Shown in pieces: positions 13,823-24,136 of a DNA stretch of 64,000 nt. Origin of the DNA: Macrocybe gigantea (lineage: Eukaryota; Basidiomycota; Agaricomycetes; Agaricales; Callistosporiaceae); assembly GCA_011319805.1 (NCBI GenBank), contig SJRY01000320.1, forward strand, positions 124,001 through 188,000. The letters run 5' to 3'. The notes under the pieces are model-generated. The model ran no database searches. It was not told the origin of the DNA and saw nothing but the letters and a program-made list of their open reading frames with translations. Both the position numbers and the translations under genes were made by a program. The stretch's first letter is position 1; every line of letters begins with the position of its first letter.

Positions 13823-15650
13823 TTAGAACACCCTTAATCCCACCTCCACTTCGGCCATATGCACTCCAGCTGGTCGCCCGTACTGTTTTCTACAGTCTTC
13901 ATAGACAGGTGGGTTCAAAAATAACAACTCTCTTTGCTGTCTGGAGTCACTCACCTGCGTCAGAGTACTGAGAAGGTCTCGTAAACATCGACTTGAACCC
14001 GTTAATACCCCACTTACTCGACAATCCGAAACCGACGTGCTGCAATGTTCGAGCAACTTTTACTTCTTTTTCTATTCATTCTGACCTTGACCCTCCTCCG
14101 AAAGCTGCTCAAAGTCGCTCCTCAAATCATGATTTCTATCCACATAGGAACTCTCGAAGTCAAGCACCTGCAAGCGCAGCACCAGGTATGCCTTGTCGAT
14201 ATTCACGTTTGAAGCCTAATTCCATTCTCGATAGCCGTTATGCCCAGCTCCGATCCCTTTGACAGTGGCCCATCCGTAACGCTTGAATGCTTTCACATCA
14301 GTAATACATAAAACCAGACTTTCGTTTGCCCTGACTCATGTACAATGCAGATAATTCGCCCGGTGCTCTTGCAGGGCTGAGAATCAATTCCCCAGAGGGA
14401 GACCAAGTCATCGGCCTGGTTACGCTTGCGTGCGGGGCAGTCATACTCGAAGTCGAAAGGCGGTCCATGGTATGCATTCAGGCTTGTCATAGCCATTTTT
14501 TACCTTCATGAGCACTAAATGACACCGCACTGGTATCAAGACTATACAGCCAACCATGACACAACGAGAAAAACGGTCTTCCGAGCTGATTCCAGAAATG
14601 CCTGTGCTCACATACCCGCTGTCTCCGCAGTTGAAGCTGTCAGGCCAGGATGTCATTATCTTTAAACTTCAGGTGGAAATTGATGCCGTCGTTCTCAAAG
14701 CATTCTTTATTCTGGTTGTGTTTCAATGGTTGAGAAGTCGACTTTGGATGTAAGGCAAGACCCAATAGTTAGCGTGGCATGGACAAATGACACAAGTACT
14801 TAGTAATTAATGTCCGTATTAATGTGAAAGCAATTACCAGATATTGAGCAGTCTTGATACAGTGCCAACAATCAATTATTGGTTGGGTTTCCTTGCCGGG
14901 TCGTCTGAGAACGAGGGATATCAAGTAAGTTCTAAGAAATCTTGAAGCATTCATGAAAAACGTACCTTCATAAATGTCTTCTTCTGCAAACGGGCCATCA
15001 AATCGACGACCAAAGAAGAAACCAAATGTGTCTCCTTCATAGCTTTAGTTGCGAATGGGATTCCTCCGCTGTTTGTCACTCACGAATTGAAATTCTTCGG
15101 AAAATACCACTTGCGCCATCTCTTTTGCCAACGGAGACAGTCATAGCACGAAATGCATTTGTCGAGTGTGCTAAAAGAGCATGGTGGCCATCATGAGTCG
15201 CCCTGTCTTCAGTTGAGAAGTCAAATCACCCATACTGGCCGTTATGTCTTCCAGCACCAGGGCTTCAGTTGATGGTCGGTTCCCTGGTGCCAATGATTAA
15301 TTTAATATTGACTTTGGAAAGGTCTTGTGAGACGTACAAAATTCCCATGGCTGCAAATTCGAAGCTCGCTGGATACATTGGATCATGCTTTTTAGCTGAA
15401 CGAGAGTCGTGTCAATGAACACTTTAGTCGCGCTGAAAAATCCTCTTGATCCCTCTGGTCAAAGAATTTAAAAATGCTAGTCAGGGTAGAACTTGGTCAA
15501 TACTGACGAAGGTTCAGATTGTTGATATACACAGTTCCATTTGGCAAAGGTAACCCTTCCGAATCAGACCGCAGATTCCTACCCAGTCAGTGTTGGATGC
15601 TCGATCGAAGGGATGGGAATGGAGAGATTTTACATAGCAAGCAGAGACGG
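13823..15650 (-). pseudogene. Degraded multi-exon gene of unknown function
   Basis: I do not recognise the protein. On the minus strand a series of coding-like pieces runs in order with plausible splice sites between several: LPLPNGTVYINNLNLR, FKFFDQRDQEDFSARL, LVLEDITASMGDLTSQLKTG, DKCISCYDCLRWQKRWRKWY, YEGDTFGFFFGRRFDGPFAE, YLISLVLRRPGKETQPIIDC, FENDGINFHLKFKDNDILA, GPPFDFEYDCPARKRNQADD, VKAFKRYGWATVKGIGAGHN, ASNVNIDKAYLVLRLQVLDF, SKWGINGFKSMFTRPSQYSD and a possible end ECIWPKWRWD. The splice from NFNS to YEGDTF (donor in GTGAGT) is in phase. Several joins need a stop bypassed or a base added, for example TGA after DILA and TAG after GYREWN. It is either a decaying gene or an intact one hit by the base losses seen elsewhere. 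Function cannot be given. Confidence 0.45.
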
Positions 15651-15709
15651 CAGGACTAATCATTGACGGTGGTCACCCATGTGGTAGAGCACCAAGTGCC
15701 AAAGAGAAG

Positions 15710-15750
15710 CGACTTGACTTCGGAGATGTTGCAGCAAATGCAGTCTGTCG
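15710..15750 (+). repeat. Direct repeat, copy A (41 bp)
   Basis: Starts CGACTTGACTTCGGAGA and ends GTCG. It matches copy B at 16021-16061 at 38 of 41 positions. All three differences are transitions, and in each the base in copy B lies in a CpG that is TpG or CpA here. Confidence 0.85.
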
Positions 15751-16020
15751 AGGGAGGGTGTGAACTAGGGTTGTGGGTCCAACAATTTTTCTCCGGTAAC
15801 TTATGTCGAGAAATTTACGCCCGCCTGGCGGGGTGGGAAATGCTGCGTGACGGCCGATCGCGCACGTGAGGTCAGATGACGGTAAACGGCCGTGCCGACA
15901 GAGAAGCGGGGCTGACGACGATGAAAAAGACGCCTCGAGACGCCTCGGCACAGAACGGCACAGAACGGGCCAGGTCCAGCTGGTTTGCCAGCAGCCAAAC
16001 AACTGATGGCGCCGGTGCAC

Positions 16021-16061
16021 CGACTTGACTTCGGAGACGTTGCGGCAAATGCAGTCCGTCG
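16021..16061 (+). repeat. Direct repeat, copy B (41 bp)
   Basis: Second copy, 311 bp downstream of copy A in the same orientation. Beyond the 41 bp, both copies meet GTGAACTA after a short gap, so the duplication may originally have been longer. Confidence 0.85.
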
Positions 16062-16770
16062 CGTGAACTATTGTTTATCCCATATGGGTGGCCGGCTTAT
16101 ATACAGCCGACCGCCAGCTTGCCAGATTCTCGATCGGCTAGTGCAGGATTGATAGCCGGGACAGCGGTAATAAAGAGCAGTCAAGTTCAGTTGAGAATAG
16201 ATCATGTACACGAGACAAATGCCATTCTACATGAGAGCTCAGCCCGAACAACTTGAAAGCTGTATTTGTTTTTGCAGGATGACATTCTCATTCTTGCTCA
16301 CTCTTACTTACCAGCAGGTGTGATGTAAAAGACTTGGCAAAGAGGAAAGGAAAGGAAAGAAAATACAGATAGGAATGCAATGCATCGTCAATGGCAAAGT
16401 GCAGAAAGTGAGACGAAAATGAATCGAAGTTCACACCCACATGGACAAACAGCTCTGCTGTTTGCCACGGCCGCGGGGTGCGAAATCGCGAAATTGGCCA
16501 GTCTGTCTCAGCAAGGGGGTTGGTGGCAGGTGCCGTCACCAAGCCGAGACTCATCTCGTCAACCGTGGACAGACCAATGCAGATGCGAAGAACACAAACT
16601 TTTTTATCTCTTCTATGCCAACAATCTGCTCCACTCCGAATCGTCTGACCTTGACATATTTCTGTTTGGGCTCATTGCTTTGGTAGTGCGCATCCATTTA
16701 ATGGAACAGTCGCTGATGAACCACTGATTCAGACTCACTGCCTCTGAACACCTTCTGGTAATTATTCCAG

Positions 16771-17378
16771 ACTCACAAGCACTCTAACATCTTCTCAGAC
16801 CCAACCACCTTGGTATTCACCAATGAGGTGAGCCTAAAGTGCTGCTGTATATCTGGTGCATCTGCAGGGGAATTGCATTCCTCACAGCCAGAACGAGTCG
16901 CCACCTAGCAATGAGGTGGTCAGCAAATCGATTTCTGCACCAGCGTATGGTGACATCCACCGCAGACAATTCAAGTTGGATGGTGGCGCCCAAGTGCAAT
17001 CACATCAGGACACTGTGGATGACACTCAATCCACACCGGATGGCAACTCGGCACTGCGTGTTAATGATATACACATTCGTGAGTAGCTGCCGATATTTGT
17101 TAGTGACCATGTCAATTATCATGAGTCTCTGCCAGGTGGGTCTGTACGATTTTTTCATGGTTTCCATATATTTGGCTGACGAGTACATGCTAGTCGCATT
17201 GTAGCAGGTACGTCGCACAGAACATTATTTCGCCAGACACAACTGATAGTCTTTAGACCAATCTGTTGACACGTTTGCTAATGTCCAGGTTGGACAGCCT
17301 AAGTCCCCTTGGATGACAGTAGTCATAGGAGTAGGGCTTATTATTGTCTACATCGCTTGGCTTTGGTACCGGAAGTAA
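16771..17378 (+). CDS. Tail-anchored protein of unknown function, 3' part
   Basis: Not recognised. Four exons can be joined in phase: 16771-16827, 16868-17078, 17136-17159 and 17257-17378; introns are 40, 57 and 97 nt. The deduced protein runs through NIFSDPTTLVFTNE, a Ser/Gln-rich polar stretch (SNEVVSKSISAPAYGDIHRR, DTVDDTQSTPDGNSAL), then HDQSVDTFANVQVGQPKSPW, a hydrophobic segment MTVVIGVGLIIVYIAWLW and a YRK end with stop TAA. A single transmembrane helix right at the C-terminus suggests a tail anchor facing the cytosol. The 5' end is not located. The copia element lies 205 bp downstream. Confidence 0.5.
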
Positions 17379-17583
17379 AACCATCCTCAGCACGATTTTA
17401 AGAGTATCAGTTAATGAAATTTGGGTGAAAAGATATACATACATCTGCATGTTTTTTTTTCGATTGCTGCCTTGTCAATTGTATACGAGACCTAATAATT
17501 GCTGAATGTTGACGATCCTAGAACTATCATGCAGTAGTTGCACATCGCGTGCCTGCAAGCTGTTGAGGTCGCAAAGACGGAGA

Positions 17584-17892
17584 TGTTGAAACTGGACCCA
17601 AGCTAGGAAGCTCTTGAGCTAGAACGGACTACTTATGTTAGTGGATTGTTGGAGGTTAGTCTTACTGCGTAGGCTTGGTTGAGTGAAACTCGGTTATCTT
17701 ATTGGCATACTACATAGGACATATTTATACATATTCAAGTGGCGCACAGACCATCAGGGTTGAGGGTGCGCTCACTAATCCTAGTGATAATAGCGCAGGG
17801 TATGACTGAGCATACAGGCTGCGCTGTGAAGCCAAGAAAATTAGGGCAGAGGGAAAATGGTAGGGTGCAGGGTTGCTGCCACATTTTCAACA
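17584..17892 (-). repeat. 3' LTR of copia element
   Basis: 309 bp, the downstream LTR in element orientation. TG...CA ends with short inverted repeats. Compared with the other LTR it has G in GGCTTGG and in CTCGG where the other has T and A. Its first six bases on the minus strand, TGTTGA, supply the last Cys codon and the stop of the polyprotein. Confidence 0.97.
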
Positions 17893-20800
17893 CTCCCCCT
17901 CGCTAAATGCAGCTTCAATTTGAGCGCGTTTGGCGAAAAAGGTAAGCCCTAATTGCTCGCGGAATTTTAGGTACTTGATTTGCACCAAGTTCTTTGTGAA
18001 CATGTCTGCAGGATTTTCGTTCCCTGGAATGAAGACTACTGAGACTTTTTCATCTTCAACACATTCGCGTATGTAGTGATAGCGAATGTCTATATGTTTT
18101 GTTCGTCTTTCTTGAACTGGATTAGATCCTATGAAAATAGAACCTTGATTGTCGCCACAGATTGGCGTTTTAGATTCTTTAAATCCTAGTTCGGCGAACA
18201 TTTGCTGAATCCAAACAACTTGGCGGCTACAATCAGAGAGCGCCATGTATTCGGCTTCAGTGGAGGATAATGCCACTGTTTTTTGGAGTCGCGAATTCCA
18301 GCAGATTGTGGCATTAGCGAGTTTCATAAAGAAACCCGTCGTGGATCGTCGTTTGATCGGGTTAGAAGCCCAATCAGAGTCGGTATATGCAATTAGTCCC
18401 TCGTTTGAGGCACCATCAAAAGTCAATTGGTAATCAGGGGTACCAGCGAGGTATCGCACAATGTACATTGCCCGATTAAGATGTTCTTGCGAAGGGTTCG
18501 CAGAGAATTGTGACATTTTGATAACTGCAAAGGCTATGTCTGGCCTTGTACCGAGCATAAGATAAAGGAGCGATCCAATAACTGCTTGGTATTGCGATCG
18601 AAGTTCTGGGTTAATTGCCACATTATTGGCTATCGGTTGATAGCCGGCAGGTAAAGGAGTTGATGCGATCTTTGCATTCTCCATGCCAAAACGTTTAACG
18701 ACCTTTCGGAGATAATCCTGTTGGTCGAGGATGATCTTCTGACCATCGCGTCTGATCTTGATGCCAAGAAATTCTTCAGCATCGCCTAGATCTCGGCATT
18801 CCCAGATCTTCATGAATTCGGACTTCTTCTTGGCTGCAAGTTTGCGGTCTGGGCCTAGGAAGAGTCCATCATCTACGTAGATTATGGCTACGACAAGTTT
18901 GGAGCCTTCTTTGTAGATGTAAATGCCAGCATCGGTGTATAGGCGTTTAAAGCCTAGCTTCGCCATGGTTTTGTTAACTTGTTTCCACCAGGCGAGTGAT
19001 GCTTGCTTAAGTCCGTAAAGCGCCTTTCTTAGTCGCAGGACTTTATTCTTTAGAGCGCCTTTCAGCTGAAAGCCTGTTGGCTGCTCCATGTATATTTCTA
19101 CTTCTAAATCGCCATATAAGAAAGCAGTTTTGACGTCTAGGGCGAGAATGACCCAATTTTCGAGAGCTGCTATTGCGAGTATTATTCGCAAAGTCTCGTA
19201 TCGGACGACAGGCAAGAAAATCTCATCATAATCGATTCCCTCTTTCTGAGAGAAGCCTTTTGCAACTAAGCGCGCTTTCTTTCGTCCGTCGCTTTTAATG
19301 GTGAAAACCCATTTATTTTTAATAGGTTTTCTGCCTTTCGGCAAGTCCACCAGTTCAAAGACCTTGCGCTTTTCGAGTGACAACAACTTGTCGCAGCAAG
19401 CGTCTTTCCATTCCTTCTTGAGCTGCTCTGGTAAGCGCTCTATGTCGCCTATTGTTTGTGGAATTTCGCTATCAACCGGAAGTGCTTTAGAAAGCAAATA
19501 ATTTGATAGCTCTACTCCTCCTTCCCGGACTATTCGGGTAAGATTGGATCTAGTGTCCATATTGGGATCAATGTCCATATTCGGTGGAGGATTGATGATT
19601 TGATCGTCGTCTCGAGTCGGTCCGGGAACCAGTGCTTCTCGAGGTCGTGTGTCGTTTTCGACATTCTTTCTCCAGAACCGTTGTCGGTTCATGTCTCGAA
19701 ATTGTTCTGTTGGAGGGCGATCTCCATAGACATTGCCTGGCCTTTTGGGCGGACGGATACCTCTCTGTGGTCTTTGTCTCGGAAGATTGCGTGTTGGTCA
19801 CCTAGGATCATTTAAGATATCGGCGGGTTCGCGCAGATCTCTGCGGCGACGCAATTCTTCTAAATCACCTTCGCATGGTTCGAAGGGATTGGGACGTTGT
19901 TCAGGTTCCTGAATAGGTTCCTGGTTTCCTGGTAGAGGATTATCCGGAGCTTCTGCATCATCGTCATGCACATCAGCTTCTTTTTCTGAAGGGGGGTCAC
20001 ATGGTCTATCACGAGTCTGACCATGATCTCGTGATCGTGATTCCGAAGGTGGAGGTGGATGAGGAGTTTCAGGATCATCGTTATTGTCGCCACCTGGAGG
20101 TGCGCCAGTCGATGGATCATAGTCGTCATCATTGCTTCTGAAGTCGGGTGTCTGCGGATCTTCATGGTTGTATGTGGGGCAACACGGAAATAGTCTTTCG
20201 TCGAAGGTGGCCTTAGTTGCTTGAAAAAGCACATTATTTGGCTGTCTCATAAAGAGATAACCTTCGCTATTTGAAATAAACCCGAGGTGAATCATGAGTT
20301 CAGATCTCGGTGACAATTTATTTTTCCGTTGATCTTCATGAATGAAGACGTAAGTGCCACAACCTAGGACGCGAAGCTTCGAAACATCAGGTTTTTGATT
20401 CGAGAATATTTCGTAAGGGGTTTTCCACTTCAAGCAGTGCATTGGGGTACGATTGTAAACCTGTACTGCTTGAAAAATGGTGAATTGCCACCAAGAGGGC
20501 GGCAAACAAGCATGGAAGCGCATTGTTTGCGCTTTTTCCATTAATGTCCGATTTAGACGTTCTGCTCGACCATTTTGTTGGTGCATGTAAGGCACCGAAT
20601 ATTCAATCTCAATTCCTTTGGATCGCATAAATTCCTGAAGTTCTCCTGATATATACTCTCCCCTTGATCAGAACGCCATCTTTTAACTTTAAGATTGTGT
20701 TGGGTTTCCATCCGTGCTACAAATTCTTTGATGCGATCTTTCACTTCAGTTTTGTTTCGCAGGAGGCTAACCCAGGCGTAACTGCTATAGTCATCAAGGA

Positions 20801-22832
20801 AAGTAATTGTCCATTTGTATTTACCATAGGACAATGTCGGGAATTCTTTTAAATCTGAATGTATGAGCTCGCAAGGTGCGGTGGCTCTTTTGTCAGATTT
20901 AGAAAAATGCGGTGCAGGCATTTTGCCTTGTGCACATCCTGAACAAGGTCGTTCGTTGACCTTTGGGATATCGAGATTTTTAGGAAAACCTCTAGTTGCT
21001 TCATCCATTTTAGTTAGGACAATCCGGGAAGGATGTCCCATCCGCTGGTGCCAAATATCATAAGTTGGCGTGGCAAGCATGGTATACGTTGCCGTCATCT
21101 CTTGATCAGTTAAGATCTTGGTTTCGACTTCATAGATCGTATCCGGCTTTTTGGCTGGAAAAGCGATCATTTGTTGACGTCCATATTTATAAAAGGCAAT
21201 TCTATTGATATTGCCCAAAACATTTTGTTTTTGTCGGAGAAATTGTCCCATCGAAAGTAATCTCAGATTTGGATCTCCGAGCAGAAGGACAGGATGTAGG
21301 CATGTAATCTTTTCAGATATGCTGCCATTTGTCTCATAAATCCTGTGTCTTAAAAACACTGTTCCATATCCCTCAATAGGAGTACGACCGTTTGCTGTTG
21401 CCAAGTATTTTGGCTCATCCCATCGGATGAAAGCCATATAGTCATTTATATTTCCTGATACGTGTCCGGATGCGCCGGAATCGACGATCCAATATGAAAG
21501 GCCTTTATCGGCACGTTTCTTACACTGCTCACAATTACAAGGGTAAACATGATGTTTATTTAAATGTTCGGCATTACAAACTGCGTTATCTATGTAATTA
21601 GGTCACTGTATTGCCATGTTAGTTTGAATGTGTGAGCAATCAGGAATGACATACTCGTCAGATCCCCAATCCAGCGGCTCTGATCCCAGCGAGATGGTTT
21701 CTTCATCTTTTTCCTCGATGATCTTCTTGAAGCGAAGTTTTTTATAGATGCTGGTTTCAGCATCTAGATCGTCAATTGTGCATTTTGAAGAACCTTGAAC
21801 GAATTTGCTTCGTTCGGTGATGCCTTCGAGTGTTTTGAGATGCCCAATAGTGGGCGAAACATCGAGTCGGGTTGCGAGATTTCGCGCGGCATCGTAGGTG
21901 GGATATATGCCTTTCGGCATGCTGGTTGGTTTGGCGCCAGAGAAGGTCTGGGCCGGGGGATCGTGAAGGCGCTGGAGAACTCCAGCTGCGGCATCGGACA
22001 TCAGTAGTCGGACTACCGGTTCAGCAAAATGATGGTCGTGGTCGTGATCATGCTCAGGGGCTTTGCCCTTTCCTTTTCCTCATCTGCCTTGTTTCTTCTT
22101 TTTGTCGGCATTCTGGTCCGATGGCTTATCGGACTGCTTCTGTTGATTATTGTTATTGTTCCGCCAGCGAGGGTTAGAGCCTTTCGGCTTAACAGCAGAC
22201 AACTTGTTTGCCTGATGTTTGTCTTTGGTGGCGGAAGTAGGATGCCGACGTTGCCATTCAGCAACAATGGTGGAAGTAACAGCTGACCAGGTGAGATTAC
22301 GCTCATCGGTCGAGGCAAGAATGGTCTGCGCTAGGGAATCATACCCTTGCGGCAGAGCAGCGAGGAGAGTCATTATCTTAATGATCTCGGGAATTGTGAT
22401 ATTATTCGCGGCAAGGCAGGCATAAGCAGTCGCAAGACGTTGGATCTCAACGTTGGGATTTTGTTGACCTGTAATTTTGAAATTGAGGGTCTCTTTATAA
22501 TCGGCGAAAGTGATCGCCGGACCAGTCAGCGAATATTTAGTTCGCAGTTCAGTCCAAAGCAAGGCAGCAGTGTTTGCCTGCGACAAATTAATGCTGGACT
22601 GAACCTGAGCAGTGGTCCTTAAGAGAATGTATCCCTGTGCAATCTCATTGTACTTTTCCCATTCTCCGATCTCATTTATCTTAGAGTCGGAAGCCGTGGG
22701 AACAGGTCTCGTCCAAGTGCCATCGGTAATACCCCAGGCACTCTGCGACATCAAGAGAGCTTTCATTTGGACCAACCAGGTCCTGTAGTTGGAGCCATCG
22801 AGCATAGAAATGTCTTTTGCGAGGCTGGCCAT
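17887..22832 (-). pseudogene. copia gag-pol polyprotein, interrupted
   Basis: One long polyprotein frame of about 1,650 codons starting at ATG 22832. Gag begins MASLAKDISMLDGSNYRTWL. The protease motif is WIVDSGASGHVSG near 21460-21500. Integrase has the pre-integrase HH-CC motif (WHQRMGHPS ... CSGCAQGK), HSDLKEF, RSDQG and NGRAERLNRT for D-D-E. Reverse transcriptase (from about 19700) has IIYVDDGLFLG, with the YVDD box. RNase H has YTDSDWASN, LSSTEAEYMAL and TKHIDIRYHYIREC. Four defects: TGA at 22080-22082, 21603-21605 and 19798-19800, all in the same frame as their surroundings, and one lost G in a G-run near 20657 within integrase. Each TGA would be CGA (Arg) before a CpG transition; TGG is the alternative. 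No standard CCHC knuckle was seen in Gag, only a Cys/His-rich stretch near 21530-21590. Confidence 0.94.
17893..17902 (-). other. Polypurine tract of copia element
   Basis: On the minus strand the ten bases before the 3' LTR read GCGAGGGGGAG within a purine-rich run, the expected position and composition for the plus-strand primer of reverse transcription. It overlaps the last codons of the RNase H domain (Ser-Glu-Gly-Glu-Cys). Confidence 0.75.
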
Positions 22833-23059
22833 TTCGATCGATTTCTAAAAGAAAGATCATTAGCTTCATCGTGAGAAAGAGGCTTCCCGCGAAGGGTCGC
22901 TTATGTTTCTCGAAGCGAGGGATGGCGCATAAAGCTGCCAGGAACGATCGAGGAGCGGAAGCACTTCGCTCGACTCGAAAGTAGTCCTCTAAGGGCGTGT
23001 TCCGGCTCAAGCAGTCTGCTGCAAGTTACTGCGCTGACCGCGAACCGGGGCCCATAACC

Positions 23060-23368
23060 TGTTGAAACTGGACCCAAGCTAGGAAGCTCTTGAGCTAGAA
23101 CGGACTACTTATGTTAGTGGATTGTTGGAGGTTAGTCTTACTGCGTAGGCTTTGTTGAGTGAAACTCAGTTATCTTATTGGCATACTACATAGGACATAT
23201 TTATACATATTCAAGTGGCGCACAGACCATCAGGGTTGAGGGTGCGCTCACTAATCCTAGTGATAATAGCGCAGGGTATGACTGAGCATACAGGCTGCGC
23301 TGTGAAGCCAAGAAAATTAGGGCAGAGGGAAAATGGTAGGGTGCAGGGTTGCTGCCACATTTTCAACA
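23060..23368 (-). repeat. 5' LTR of copia element
   Basis: 309 bp, the upstream LTR in element orientation and the likely promoter of the element. Same length as the other LTR, two substitutions apart. Directly flanked at 23369-23373 by the target duplication GGAGA. Confidence 0.97.
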
Positions 23369-24136
23369 GGAGAGCGAGCAGAAAGGCAGGTAGCTGAGAG
23401 TAGCCACCGATAGACGATGGCAATGTCCCCTCACAATACAGCCCCCTTTGCCCGACCGATCTTGCATACTCCAACCCCTCATGCTGAGCCAGTCATTGCT
23501 CAGTCCGTTCTGGAAGTCATGGGTATCTACATTCATTGCCATGGTGGACATTGTAAAGAAAGCTTTGCATGTGGATGCCGGTGTGTGTGCTTCCTCTGGT
23601 GGGACTGTGGACATAGAGGGTGGCTGGACTTTATCCTAATGGAGTGAAGGCGGATTCTGTTTGCAAGTTTGAGGACACTGATCTAGATAGCGCTTGGCTT
23701 ATACTGATGAAGATTGAAGTCGTGTATAAGGAGAGCCACATCCAGCAGCAATGACTTTCCCGACACCTAGAACTTAATTACTTGAGTACTCAATTATGCG
23801 CGTAAGAACAGGAACTTCACGTTGGATATGTGAATGCACATTGCCATGGGCGCTGGCAATATTCATCGTCTAGTCATCGGCTCGTGTTACGCTTTTGGCG
23901 CCATCACTTTACCAATTTGGATATTTTGACGTGAATCGACCCACTGCGAGTCTCCACCGCAACGAAAAAAAATTGGGATTTTTTCCTACTATAGGTCACA
24001 TGTCAGGCTTGCTTTGTGCGAAACAGTCAAGAAATATAGGAGAATTTGAGTGAGCTAGGGCCAAGTGTGTCAAGGAACGACGGTGTGTCAAGGACCACCA
24101 GATCACCGTATTGTCTTCGTCTTTTCAGAGCCCCCA
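23369..24136. other. Gene-free flank of the retrotransposon
   Basis: Contains the right copy of the GGAGA target duplication, then about 760 bp without a supported gene. A 13-bp phrase GTGTGTCAAGGA-type repeat occurs twice near 24066 and 24083. Part of this is probably the 3' untranslated region of the next minus-strand gene. Confidence 0.4.

Larger units (their letters stand above)
15651..16770. other. Gene-free stretch with a diverged direct repeat
   Basis: No gene is supported. It holds the 41-bp direct repeat listed separately, and a TATA-like GGCTTATATAC near 16092-16102 beside a small palindrome (CCCATATGGG at 16079-16088). From about 16380 to 16770 there are stretches that could be upstream exons of the next gene (YANNLLHSESSDLDIF near 16614-16662), but I could not join them. 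Confidence 0.4.
17584..23368 (-). mobile_element. Ty1/copia LTR retrotransposon, complete with TSD
   Basis: Element of 5,785 bp on the minus strand. It has two 309-bp LTRs starting TGTTGAAA and ending TTTTCAACA, flanked by the 5-bp duplication GGAGA on both sides (17579-17583 and 23369-23373). Internal order is gag, protease, integrase, reverse transcriptase, RNase H, which is the copia and not the gypsy order. The LTRs differ at two positions that I found (about 99.4% identity), so insertion is recent. A purine-rich stretch before the 3' LTR fits a polypurine tract. The stretch just inside the 5' LTR begins GGTTATGGGCCCCGGTTCG on the minus strand and should hold the primer-binding site; I could not match it to a tRNA. 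It lies between two genes for tail-anchored proteins and interrupts neither. Confidence 0.96.
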
